Of a DNA stretch of 64,000 bases, positions 17,392 to 25,236 are shown piece by piece. Position numbers and translations under genes: made by a program. A model generated the notes under the pieces. It was given only the letters and a program-made list of their open reading frames with translations, ran no database searches and was not told where the DNA came from. Position 1 is the first letter of the stretch. Each line of letters opens with the position of its first letter. Where the stretch lies: NCBI GenBank assembly GCA_021513715.1, contig CP084167.1, positions 2,179,555 through 2,243,554 of the forward strand. The letters are read 5' to 3'. The DNA comes from Candidatus Heimdallarchaeum endolithica (GTDB taxonomy: Archaea > Asgardarchaeota > Heimdallarchaeia > Heimdallarchaeales > Heimdallarchaeaceae).

Positions 17392-19047
17392 ATGAAAAAA
17401 ATTGTTAATAAAAATGCAAATTCAGATATCTTGAATCTTTTGCGTTGTTCTACTACTACAGAATTATTACATCTCCTTAAAAAGCAACAAGAACTGGATT
17501 TAGAAAAAAATAACTTAAAGAAAATAAGCAAATTAAAAGTAGATTCAATTACTAGAACGGAGTTAGAATCTCTTAAATTAGTCTTTATGATTTTTATAAA
17601 TAAAACAATAAAAGAAATAGAAAACTCAATTTATAATAAAGTAGGAAAAAAGGAATTTGAAAAGAAGTACAAGCACTTTTTTAGAACAATTAATGAGATT
17701 GAAATAGAAGCTTTTGTTAGAATCATCTTATTTTTAGTAGGAATAAAAGAGGAAGTAGTTTTTGTTAATGATCCACGAGCATATGTTGAGAGATTTCATA
17801 TAATTTATCTTCTGAGCACATTAACGGTAGGTTATATCGATGAATTAGTGGGAACAGCAGAAGAGACTCTATGTTTTGGTAAATTTGGAAAGAGGAAAAA
17901 TAACGGATTTGATCAGTTACTCCTAGGGAGGGACACTTCAGGGAAATATATAATTAAAACAATAAACTTGAAGTTTAACGGTTCAAATAACGTATATTTA
18001 AAACGTAAATCTAAACTTTTTGAAAAAATAAACACTGAAATAGATAGCCTAGATAAGGAGGTGAAGGGGAAGAAAGAAATAATAAGGATGTTATTAAGAA
18101 AAAGAAGAAGTTCTCTACACGATATTGGCTTAGATTTCCTAAGAAAAGAAAAAAACGGAGATCTAAAAGAAGCGCTAATAAAAAGTGGTTTAGATCTTGA
18201 TACAATAAATCTTATCTTAAATGCAGCAATAAAACAACATCAACTTATTTCTTTACTTGAAAATGGTTGGACATTTGAAGCAACAAAAAACCTTCAAGGA
18301 TATTTAGTAGTTACAAACGATATAGTCAATTATATAGATCTAGTGAGTGAGAACAAATCTATAGTGAGAATTGAAGCAACTGATCTTCAACCAAGAATTA
18401 ACCTTGATTTTATCGAGATTCCATCATTTGAAGAAAAAAATGAAAATAAAAATATTTTCAAAAAAATAGATAATCTTCTTCTCACGAGACTGAAAAAGAG
18501 AAAATTTGTTTATAACCTAGAAAATAAATATAGTTTTATAGAGACAATCATCAAGATTCAGGATGTTCTTTATAATATTATTACAAAAGAGGGGCTATTC
18601 AAGGATTTTGAAGTTTTAAGCAGCTATGAAACAAAACACCGTTTAGAATTTATTGGGTGCAAAGATGAGCTGTTTTACTATTACTCTTATTTAGAAAAAT
18701 GGGCTTCTAGATATGCAATTAGAACTTACGACGAAATAGTTCTTAATTTAATGCCAACAAATGAACGTTTCTCTTTAATAACAAAAATTTCTGAAAGTAA
18801 AAATATTGAAACAATTAACAATATTAAAAGTTTTACAGAGCAAATATTCAAAGAAATAATAAAGAAAATAGAAAATGTGGATTTTACAAACCTTTCTTTA
18901 GAAGAAATAGAAAATATATTAGCCAATAATTCTTCAATAGCGAAAAAAGTTACAGAATTTTTCAAATTTAAAGAAGGAACTATAGATGGCAATTGGATAG
19001 GACATAAGATAACCGAAAAAAGAAACATGATTCTATTTTTTACGTAA
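17392..19047 (+). CDS. Large charged protein of unknown function
   Basis: A 551-residue soluble protein rich in Lys, Glu and Ile that I do not recognise. It is mostly predicted helix, with no membrane segment or signal peptide. There is a coiled-coil-like segment near the N-terminus (LLHLLKKQQELDLEKNNLKK). A central region begins FGKFGKRKNNGFDQLLLGRDTSGKY and could be a beta sheet. No Walker, HTH, zinc or nuclease motif is apparent. The ATG at 17392 follows a TTTTTATAG element by about 30 nt. It is the first gene after the compact core region and lies directly upstream of a TnpB element, so it is probably accessory. Confidence 0.6.
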   Translation: MKKIVNKNANSDILNLLRCSTTTELLHLLKKQQELDLEKNNLKKISKLKVDSITRTELESLKLVFMIFINKTIKEIENSIYNKVGKKEFEKKYKHFFRTINEIEIEAFVRIILFLVGIKEEVVFVNDPRAYVERFHIIYLLSTLTVGYIDELVGTAEETLCFGKFGKRKNNGFDQLLLGRDTSGKYIIKTINLKFNGSNNVYLKRKSKLFEKINTEIDSLDKEVKGKKEIIRMLLRKRRSSLHDIGLDFLRKEKNGDLKEALIKSGLDLDTINLILNAAIKQHQLISLLENGWTFEATKNLQGYLVVTNDIVNYIDLVSENKSIVRIEATDLQPRINLDFIEIPSFEEKNENKNIFKKIDNLLLTRLKKRKFVYNLENKYSFIETIIKIQDVLYNIITKEGLFKDFEVLSSYETKHRLEFIGCKDELFYYYSYLEKWASRYAIRTYDEIVLNLMPTNERFSLITKISESKNIETINNIKSFTEQIFKEIIKKIENVDFTNLSLEEIENILANNSSIAKKVTEFFKFKEGTIDGNWIGHKITEKRNMILFFT

Positions 19048-19194
19048 TTTACAGTTGTTGAGGAAAAAGGAGAGAAAAAAGAGGAGAAAGGAGAGAGAGG
19101 AAGGAGAGGGGTTTTTATAGGGAAAAAAAGTAAAAGTAAGTAAGAAGAGAAGAAGAAAAAATAAACAGAAAAAGAAAAGAAGGAAGGAAAAAGA
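19048..19194. repeat. Purine-rich tract before tnpB
   Basis: About 130 bases that are almost entirely A and G on the plus strand (GGAGAAAGGAGAGAGAGG and similar), ending at the tnpB start. No second transposase gene and no clear terminal repeat is seen. Similar purine tracts recur at 22136-22190, 27270-27330 and 27736-27835, so they are a feature of this accessory region rather than of the transposon alone. Confidence 0.6.
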
Positions 19195-20646
19195 ATGGTG
19201 GAAGACGTCGTCAAAACCTTGAAAGTGAGAATAAAGAATGAGGTATTGACGACGAGGAAGAAGGAAAGGTTATGGAGAATAACGGGGAGAGATACAAGGA
19301 TAATAGAGAAGTATGTGAGAATTATTCACCACAACAGAAGAAAAATATGTACTAAAACTAAAAATGGGAAAATAAGAGTGCATAGAGGAAAATTAGATGA
19401 ACTGACACTAACTACTTCAAAAGTTAAAGAAGAAGAGAGAAGAAAGACTGTTCCTCACGATCTGAAGAGAATGTTCCCTTATTGTTCTCACAATGAGTTT
19501 CAAGAGTGTAGAGATATAGCCGTACAATTATATGAACAAGGGTATAGACCCAGTCCTACTCGTCCTCCAATAAAGAGAGCAAGAAGGCAACTAATTAATG
19601 GAAAAAGGTTCATCCTTATCCATCTGCCAAAAGAGAAGAATAACACTCTCACTCGTTGGTGGGTGGGGATAAGAGACTCGTTAGATACGTGGAGAAGAAA
19701 CACCCCCTATCATCAGAAACTATGGTTACCTTTAGAGATGAGCACTTTCCACCAGAAAGAGTTAAAGAAAGGGAGGGTGAAAAGTTTAGAACTAAGATAT
19801 AAACGTTCTACACATGAATGGTGGGTGTATTTCCAACTAAGAGTACTTCCTCCTTCTTTTTATCCTACTAAAGAAGATAATTCTTCTTCTCTTCCTTCAG
19901 CTGTGCTGGGAATAGATCTAGGGATAAACATTCCTGCTGCAGGAGTGTTACTGACCCCTAAAAAGAAGTTAACAAAAAAAGAGATAAAGTTCTGGTATAA
20001 CAAACAGTGGAATAGAATCAATCATCGATATAAACTCAAACTTTCCCGTCTTCAGAGGAAAGCGGCTTTAAATGACCAGTCGGGTAAAAAACACCAGATT
20101 TACCGTTTTCTCGCTCTTCTTCGTCGGAGATATAAAAACGTTAAACGGGCATATATTTACCAATTTATAAGCGACGTTGTGCAGACGATAGAAACTTATG
20201 CTCGAATGTATGACCTTTTCGTCGTCGTAGGTTACCCTAAACACATTCGAGAGGAGAAAGGAAAAGGTAAAAGTACTCGTAATTTTCGTAGAAAACTTCA
20301 CCAGTGGAATTTTTCTCTTGTTCTTACTCTTCTTCGTCGGGCATTGATACTTCGAGGTTTTGACCCTCACCGGATATTGACGATAGAAGAAAGAGGAACA
20401 TCCTCTCATTGTTCTCGTTGTGGAAGGAAAGTTATCCGTCCTGTTAGAGGTTTAGTCCATTGCTCCTCTTGCGGTTATACTTTCCACTCTGATCTCACAG
20501 GGGCAATGAACATCGCACGAAAGTTCCTTGGTGTTCTTTTCCGTCCTCAAGGAAACACTATCACTGATTACCTCACTGGTCAACGATTCAGTTCTACTCA
20601 TTTCATTGTTTGCCTAGGGCTCAGCCATTGGTTGCAGCCCCAGTAG
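19195..20646 (+). CDS. tnpB: TnpB-family RNA-guided nuclease homologue, possibly inactive
   Basis: A 483-residue OrfB/TnpB protein of the IS200/IS605 group, with no tnpA beside it. The N-terminal ~230 residues are basic and include LRYKRSTHEWWVYFQL-type WED/REC sequence. RuvC-I is VLGIDLGIN with Asp241. The zinc ribbon has CSRCG (406-410) and CSSCG (423-427). The last RuvC acid is Asp433 in HSDLTGAMNI. The usual middle acid lies in a 'vvEdL' or 'VGDP' string; here that segment reads LFVVVGYPKH (342-351) with no acidic residue, so cleavage may be lost. Codon use is richer in GC than its neighbours, consistent with recent arrival. The ORF ends in a strong hairpin that probably belongs to the guide (omega) RNA. 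Confidence 0.9.
   Translation: MVEDVVKTLKVRIKNEVLTTRKKERLWRITGRDTRIIEKYVRIIHHNRRKICTKTKNGKIRVHRGKLDELTLTTSKVKEEERRKTVPHDLKRMFPYCSHNEFQECRDIAVQLYEQGYRPSPTRPPIKRARRQLINGKRFILIHLPKEKNNTLTRWWVGIRDSLDTWRRNTPYHQKLWLPLEMSTFHQKELKKGRVKSLELRYKRSTHEWWVYFQLRVLPPSFYPTKEDNSSSLPSAVLGIDLGINIPAAGVLLTPKKKLTKKEIKFWYNKQWNRINHRYKLKLSRLQRKAALNDQSGKKHQIYRFLALLRRRYKNVKRAYIYQFISDVVQTIETYARMYDLFVVVGYPKHIREEKGKGKSTRNFRRKLHQWNFSLVLTLLRRALILRGFDPHRILTIEERGTSSHCSRCGRKVIRPVRGLVHCSSCGYTFHSDLTGAMNIARKFLGVLFRPQGNTITDYLTGQRFSSTHFIVCLGLSHWLQPQ
20617..20640 (+). ncRNA. Hairpin at the 3' end of tnpB, candidate omega-RNA element
   Basis: GGGCT and CAGCC pair with GGTTG and AGCCC around an ATT triloop, giving ten base pairs with one bulged C. 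It spans the last codons of tnpB. In TnpB systems the guide RNA overlaps the 3' end of the gene and continues past it, so this hairpin is a plausible scaffold element. The guide would then be the bases just after the element's right end, which I cannot fix. Two weaker A/T-rich hairpins follow (about 20645-20702 and 20715-20743) and may act in termination. Confidence 0.4.
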
Positions 20647-20743
20647 ACAAAAAAAGAAGATAATTCTATTCTCTTTTAGAGTTAATTCTTTCTTTTTTGT
20701 CTCTCGTGGAGTGAAGAAAAGAACTTACAACTCTTTTCTTCTT
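20645..20743. terminator. Two A/T-rich inverted repeats downstream of tnpB
   Basis: GACAAAAAAAGAAG (20645 on) is imperfectly complementary to CTTTCTTTTTTGTC ending near 20702. Then GAAGAAAAGAA at about 20713 pairs with CTCTTTTCTTC ending near 20743 across an eight-base loop. Both end in T-rich sequence as needed for archaeal termination, and they may mark the right end of the insertion. The remainder of the gap up to 20883 shows no further structure. Confidence 0.35.
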
Positions 20744-20883
20744 TATGATTCCCACGTTTCGTGTATGATGTCTGTTTCAACTCCTTTATAGTATTGTATG
20801 GCTTGGTTGATTTCAAGAGATTAAACTCCTTCAGTTTTTTCTCTTACAAGACAGAGTGCGAAAAACTTTACGTAGAAAAGTAA

Positions 20884-21684
20884 ATCATATCAAAAGACAC
20901 GTTTGTTATACTAGAAAACGAAAGGGGTGATCTTTTAAGAGTAAGCGAGAACAGAAAAAGCCCACTGATAACTTGCAAATTCAATTTTTTAAATGAATTG
21001 ATAAAAAATGTTGATATAAGGAACTTTAGCCCTGTTCTGTTGCACGAACCAATGTATTTTAAGATAGATAAAAAAGGAAAACTTTTCGTAGACTTTGGTA
21101 ACTCAAGAATGATAGAGAAAAGAGAAGCTTGGATAAAATATTTAAAAGAAAAGTACAATTTAAGTGAGGGAAAACTGTCTATTCTGAAAAAAAGAGCAGG
21201 GCTATCAACAGCAATAAAACAAGGAATGTCTATAAACGGAGTAAATATGCTGAAAGGAAAAGAAGAAGATATAGCTCTGATAATAGTGATTATGTGGGAA
21301 TACCAACAAGTATGGAACAAAGTAGGAGAAAAATTCGTGGAATTGATAAAAGAAAAAGGTTTTTCGAATGCCAGAAAAGAGAATGCCAGAAAAGAGAATG
21401 CCAGAAAAGAGAATGCCAGAAAAAAGAATGCAAAAAAAGAATATGAAGTGACTAATCAAAACAAGATAAGAGTGAAAGAAGGAAAAGAAAAAAGAGAATA
21501 CAAAGTTAAACTGGTGGGAGAAAAAGAAAAAAAGCCAAACGTACAAAAGAAAAAAGTAAACTTACCAGAAGAAAACGAATTGGTAAAGAAATACTTGAAG
21601 AGATTAAGAGAAATAGCAGAGAGTGAAGTATTCAAAGGCAAAAAGGGGGAAATAATAACAATAATAAGAAAACTAAAAATGTAA
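20884..21684 (+). pseudogene. Unknown basic protein, 5'-truncated or non-canonical start
   Basis: The frame is open from just after a stop at 20881-20883 to the TAA at 21682-21684, but no ATG or GTG occurs near its beginning; the first usable codon is a TTG at 20998. The stretch before that TTG reads like real protein (TFVILENERGDLLRVSENR), which suggests that the true start has been lost or uses a rare codon. The middle is a helical domain (REAWIKYLKEKYNLSEG, IIVIMWEYQQVWNKVG). Four copies of a 15-bp repeat encode NARKE units at about 21367-21430, then a very Lys-rich tail. It ends directly against the CCA of the convergent tRNA gene. No family is recognised. Nucleic-acid binding is suggested only by its charge. 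Confidence 0.5.
21367..21430 (+). repeat. 15-bp in-frame tandem repeat (NARKE units)
   Basis: About four head-to-tail copies of a unit containing GAGAATGCCAGAAAA. Each keeps the reading frame and adds the five residues N-A-R-K-E or a close variant to the protein. Near-identity between units at the DNA level indicates recent slippage expansion. Confidence 0.8.
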
Positions 21685-21780
21685 TGGCGACCCTGGGCGG
21701 ATTCGAACCGTCGACCGCTGACTAGCTTCTCTCAACTGAGATTAGAAGGCCAGCGCTCTATCCTGCTGAGCTACAGGGTC
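21685..21780 (-). tRNA. tRNA-Arg(UCU) with a 19-nt intron and encoded CCA
   Basis: Read on the minus strand, acceptor arms GACCCTG and CAGGGTC pair perfectly, the D arm is GCTC...GAGC, and the anticodon stem CTGGC pairs with GTCAG. The T loop TTCGAAT sits on a stem with one A-C mismatch. The loop holds anticodon TCT at 21744-21746 (decodes AGA). Nineteen extra bases (21724-21742) lie between positions 37 and 38, the canonical archaeal intron site, to be removed by the splicing endonuclease at a bulge-helix-bulge. CCA is encoded (21685-21687). AGA is a heavily used Arg codon in this window, so the gene is likely important. It separates two accessory blocks. Confidence 0.93.
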
Positions 21781-22422
21781 TTATTTTTCCTTTTGATTCT
21801 CTTTTTTACAATTCTATCTTAAACTTTTTTGTATTTGACTTAAGTCTTACTCTTCTACTTTTTCTACTCAATGTCCGTTTTTTACTTTTTCTGCTTTTGT
21901 ATATTTTTTCCTTTTTTTTTATTCACTCTATCTTTATTTTCTTAATGTTATTACTCTCTTTGATAGTGATAGTTGATAGCACTATTGATAGTGATAGATG
22001 TAATATGATAGCTAAAAAGAAAGTTAACTAAAGAGGAAAGGAATCTGTATCTAAAAATGAATAAACTAGCAGGAAAAGAAAAGAGTAAGCTAACAATGAT
22101 ATGTGCTTAAAGCTTATTAAGAAGATACAAAGAGAAAAAGAAAGAGAAAAAGAAAAAGAAAAAGAAAAAGAAGGAAGGAGAAAAGGTTATTCTATAAACA
22201 AACAACTTCAATCTAAAAAAGGTTCATCTAAAAAAATTAATATTTGAATACTCGGGTTGAATATGTTTCCCCAACACTTACTTCCTATTATAAGAGCAAA
22301 GGAATTAAACTTTTGAGGTTATAATTAAAAGCTCTTTTAATATGTCTTTTAAACGAATATTTGATAAGCTTTTTATATAAGTATATCGATAATTCTTTAG
22401 ACTTACTAAAGGTGGATTTGAA
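21781..22422. other. Gene-free gap with simple repeats and a promoter
   Basis: No supportable gene. At 21960-21997 the 13-mer TTGATAGTGATAG occurs twice, 25 nt apart, with further GATAG copies around it. At 22130-22190 there is a purine tract built of GAAAAA units. A TATA-like TTTTTATATAAG lies at about 22370-22382, followed by AAGGTGG at 22409-22415, which together supply the promoter and ribosome binding site of the 22423 gene. The part next to 21781 should contain the tRNA promoter, but no clear TATA box stands out. Confidence 0.6.
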
Positions 22423-23415
22423 GTGTATAAAAAAGAAACTTTTTTTGTAATCTTCATAACATTGACAATGTCTGTAATCCCAGCTTTTACTACTCCCACT
22501 GTTTCAGTGTTGGCTGTTAAAATGGATAATGATTTGTCAATTGATGCAGCGATTAGAACTCTCGAACAGAATACACCTGGTATTCATGTTGTTGAGTATG
22601 GGTCCTTCGAATATAATCTCCTTTTGTGGAGATCAATCAATCCCACAATTTGGATATCACACGGTTCTGAGGAAGGATTTAAGCTAAATGGTGAAATATG
22701 TGACTGGTCAAATCTTGAAAAACCTATTAGAACTACTAAAAATAAAGATATTATCCTTTCTTGCCACTCAGATAGTCTAATTAAACAGACTTCTCTCACT
22801 GATAAGGATGTTATTACCTTTAATAGCGCTGTTGATGCTGAATTAGGTGCACTATTAGTTTCATACGCTCTTACTAATAACAATGGAATCATTAATAAAA
22901 TTAAATCAAGGATTGAAACAGTTATTTACAGTCCTAAATCTTACACTCCTTTGGCATTAAGTGGTATTGAACTTGGCTATTGGACAGTTATGACTATTGT
23001 AACTTTACTTATGATTTTACTTGATGTTTATATGGATCCCGAATGGAATATTATCCAACAAACTGCTATCAAACTTATTGTAATAGGAAAAGTAGGTATT
23101 ATTACCACTCTATGCTGGCTAGCTCAAGGATGGATTAGCTTTACTAGTGCCATTGCTGATATGATCGGTTTTATTGTAGATGTGGTAGAATATTTAATAC
23201 AATTTTTCTATGCTGCGAGTTGGTGGGAAAAACTAATTTATGGTGCATGTATAATTGGAGGCTTGATTATATTAGCAGCGGAGCTTACAGCGACAGCAGG
23301 TCAATCTGCTTGGTGGAAATTATTTGCTGCTAGTGTTACTATTATAGCTTTAGCTGCAAATGTTGCTGCTGACTGGATAGATGGTGATGGTGGAAGATAC
23401 GATATAGTAGGTTAA
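22423..23415 (+). CDS. Secreted/membrane protein with clan-CD (gingipain/CHAT-like) His-Cys dyad
   Basis: A 330-residue protein with an N-terminal signal or anchor (TFFVIFITLTMSVIPAFTT), an outer domain of about 140 residues and three or four transmembrane helices from residue 185 onward. The outer domain has TIWISHGSEEGF (His80, followed by Gly) and IILSCHSDS (Cys114). A hydrophobic strand ending in HG, then about 34 residues, then a hydrophobic strand ending in C is the catalytic pattern of clan-CD peptidases (gingipain, CHAT, caspase-like). A membrane-tethered extracellular protease is therefore inferred. The GTG start follows AAGGTGG by 7 nt and a clear TATA element. The next gene on the same strand is a multi-pass membrane protein. 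Homology was not tested. Confidence 0.65.
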   Translation: MYKKETFFVIFITLTMSVIPAFTTPTVSVLAVKMDNDLSIDAAIRTLEQNTPGIHVVEYGSFEYNLLLWRSINPTIWISHGSEEGFKLNGEICDWSNLEKPIRTTKNKDIILSCHSDSLIKQTSLTDKDVITFNSAVDAELGALLVSYALTNNNGIINKIKSRIETVIYSPKSYTPLALSGIELGYWTVMTIVTLLMILLDVYMDPEWNIIQQTAIKLIVIGKVGIITTLCWLAQGWISFTSAIADMIGFIVDVVEYLIQFFYAASWWEKLIYGACIIGGLIILAAELTATAGQSAWWKLFAASVTIIALAANVAADWIDGDGGRYDIVG

Positions 23416-23424
23416 TCCTTCTAT

Positions 23425-23464
23425 ATTTTTCTTTTTCTTTTTCTTTTTCTTTTTCTTTTTTTTG
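23425..23464. repeat. TTTTTC hexamer tract
   Basis: About six copies of CTTTTT follow directly after the stop of the putative protease gene and before the TATA box (about 23483-23490) of the next gene. The run of T residues may serve as its transcription terminator. It is the complement of the purine tracts seen elsewhere in this region. Confidence 0.7.
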
Positions 23465-23513
23465 TTGGGTTCAGCAGCAAGAATTTATAAACAAAAATAA
23501 AAAGGTCTTTGTG

Positions 23514-24359
23514 ATGAAGGAAGTCATTAGATTTAAACATTATTTTGGCTATGGTCGAACTAGATCTATCTTGAAAAAGAATAGTAGAGCTAAACTAATT
23601 TTTTTAATATTAAACATCATTCAATGTTTTTTCTACATCCTTATTAGCTTAAGTTGGTCTTATTTAAACATTTATTTCTTTCTCCTTACTGCTACTAAGT
23701 TAGTTGTCATTTACTCACTAGTCATGTTCCCTTTAGTTGTTTTTGTAGATAATAAAGAGGTCCTTCCTTTATGGAATATAAAGGAGAATAGGAAAAAAAT
23801 AATTGAAGAAAAGATTCTATTTAACTTGGTTAACGCATTAAAGTTTTTTCTGCTTAATGTTGGAATAATTTTGATTTTGAAGTTTTCAGGTGTAATTGAG
23901 AAGTGGGATAAGACTAACCCTAGTATCACTGTTAGCTTTTATACACCTAATGCTCTTGAAGCGATACTAATTGGTTTATTGGTTATTCTCTGTTTCTTTT
24001 CGATAATTATCATTAATTACTGGTTTTCACTGCGGTTTATTAGAATAGAAGGTTTTGTAGAAGAAACGCAGTTGTTAAAACTAAATAAAAAGAAAATTCT
24101 AAGTGGGACTGTTCCTTTTCTGTGTCTCTTTTGGTTTGTTCTCTGGGGTCTACTTGACCAGGGGTTTATGCTAAATAAATTAAACCGAAATTTTGAAGGA
24201 GCAGAAAAAATGTTTGATTTTATTGTGAAAGCTAATTTCTGGGTTTTAATCTGGGAAATAAGCATCTTAATTATACTTTTTATTGCTCTTATGGCAGACG
24301 TAAAACGAATGAAAAGATTTGACATCCAAATTGCAACAAAAATGATTATTCCTAAATAA
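23514..24359 (+). CDS. Multi-pass membrane protein, function unknown
   Basis: A 281-residue protein with about six hydrophobic segments: near 32-50, 55-80, 112-128, 150-172, 200-218 and 243-265. Basic loops lie between them. No transporter, protease or glycosyltransferase motif is apparent, and I do not recognise the family. The ATG at 23514 lies about 25-30 nt after a TTTATAAA element, consistent with a leaderless transcript; a GTG one codon earlier is an alternative. It lies about 100 bp after the putative membrane protease on the same strand but has its own promoter. The two may form a small envelope-related module, which is inference from adjacency. Confidence 0.6.
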   Translation: MKEVIRFKHYFGYGRTRSILKKNSRAKLIFLILNIIQCFFYILISLSWSYLNIYFFLLTATKLVVIYSLVMFPLVVFVDNKEVLPLWNIKENRKKIIEEKILFNLVNALKFFLLNVGIILILKFSGVIEKWDKTNPSITVSFYTPNALEAILIGLLVILCFFSIIIINYWFSLRFIRIEGFVEETQLLKLNKKKILSGTVPFLCLFWFVLWGLLDQGFMLNKLNRNFEGAEKMFDFIVKANFWVLIWEISILIILFIALMADVKRMKRFDIQIATKMIIPK

Positions 24360-25081
24360 AAAGATAAGTTTATAACGCTTGAAAAACTGTGCGAAGCAAG
24401 AGGAAAGAAAAATACAGAATTGTAATGGTGAGGGATTCTTGGGTAAAGTTGACAAAATCAAATTATAAATAATAGTAGCAAAAAGCAAAAATAATGTTAC
24501 TAGCATAAAATATTAGAATAGAAATTGCACAGAAAATTAAAAGTGAGAGGAGGACCTAATTACTTTCCTCTTTTTTCACATTCACAATTATTATGCTTAC
24601 GCTGATTATCTTTGCAGTACTTTTCTTCTGATGTATGTTTTCTCTCATCAACTTAATTTTTGTACAATATTTTTGTACGCCAATCTTGCTCTCGGAAAGA
24701 TCTGTCTAGGAGGGAGATCTAAACACTCATTGAGCCAGAGGAGAAGGTTGAGCACTCCTCCACCGTGGAAACTGGATGAATAAATCCTCTCACACGGGAA
24801 AGTTAAGTCGTATTCAAATTTTCTTTGATTTCTTTCTTTATGCGAATGTTTTTTTTTATCCTGACACGCCGTGCCAGCTTAGAGAGTAAGTATTTTTCTT
24901 AACATCTATCTTTTTTTTTCACTCTCTACATTAATAATGTCTTTTCACTATTTAAACACCAATTTTTTAATTTGACAAAAATGTACAAAAAAGCTCTTCA
25001 TGAAACCAATCGTACAAATATATAATAAAAAGAAAAGGTGAACCAAAACCTTATGACCCATCAATCATTAATATTTGAATC
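24360..25081. other. Long gene-free gap with hairpins; possible transposon relic
   Basis: No supportable coding sequence. A perfect inverted repeat GTACAA/TTGTAC with a 5-nt spacer lies at 24662-24678. A structured, less AT-rich block runs from about 24695 to 24800: AGATCT arms at about 24699 and 24716, then GAGGAG pairing with CTCCTC across an 11-nt loop (about 24739-24761), then a GTGGAAACTGGATGAAT segment. The latter resembles the GGATGAA-containing 3' ends of archaeal IS200/IS605 tnpB elements, so an omega-RNA relic is possible. A further hairpin CTGACAC/GTGCCAG lies near 24860-24876, followed by T-rich sequence. The rest is AT-rich without structure. Confidence 0.4.
24662..24678. promoter_or_regulatory. 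GTACAA-N5-TTGTAC inverted repeat
   Basis: A perfect six-base dyad in an otherwise gene-free gap. Related half-sites (TGTACAAA, CGTACAAA) occur at about 24986 and 25012, closer to the ibrA-like gene. The site could be an operator or the base of an RNA hairpin. Confidence 0.3.
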
Positions 25082-25117
25082 AATTTATAAAAAAGGAAAA
25101 ACGGATTATTAAAAAGT
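25082..25117 (+). repeat. Repeat A, copy 1 (36 bp)
   Basis: AATTTATAAAAAAGGAAAAA, then C, then GGATTATTAAAAAGT. The same sequence with GT in place of C recurs at 62442-62478 in the same orientation. It contains a TATA-like ATTTATAAAA. In this copy it leads straight into repeat B. Confidence 0.85.
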
Positions 25118-25178
25118 CCAATGATAACAAGAACTCCAAGCAATGAAAAACAGAGAATAAAAACAGAGAATAAGAGGG
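25111..25178 (+). repeat. Repeat B, copy 1 (68 bp), with a 30-codon ORF
   Basis: Identical to 27867-27934 at 65 of 68 positions with no gaps. It opens with AAAAAGTCCAATGATAACAA and ends AGAATAAGAGGG. An ORF begins at the ATG at 25121 (MITRTPSNEKQR) and ends at 25213, and the same peptide start is kept in the other copy. Two of the three differences change amino acids, to similar ones (I/V, KT/NK). With repeat A's TATA-like element about 30 nt before the ATG, this could be a short leader peptide or the remnant 5' end of a duplicated gene. Confidence 0.8.
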
Positions 25179-25236
25179 TGATATTATTTACGATAAAACG
25201 ATTAGTTTTTTAGCCACCTAGTTATAATAATAATAG

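Noticed and set aside
18726..19214. Minus-strand Ser/Phe-rich ORF near tnpB
   Set aside because: Antisense of the purine-rich tract and of the 551-residue gene; no ribosome binding site or domain.
20068..20409. Minus-strand frame inside tnpB
   Set aside because: Opposes well-defined RuvC and zinc-ribbon coding sequence.
21685..21780. An att duplication of the tRNA 3' end elsewhere in the window
   Set aside because: Reading through the window I did not find a second copy of the T-arm/acceptor sequence; an exhaustive search was not possible.
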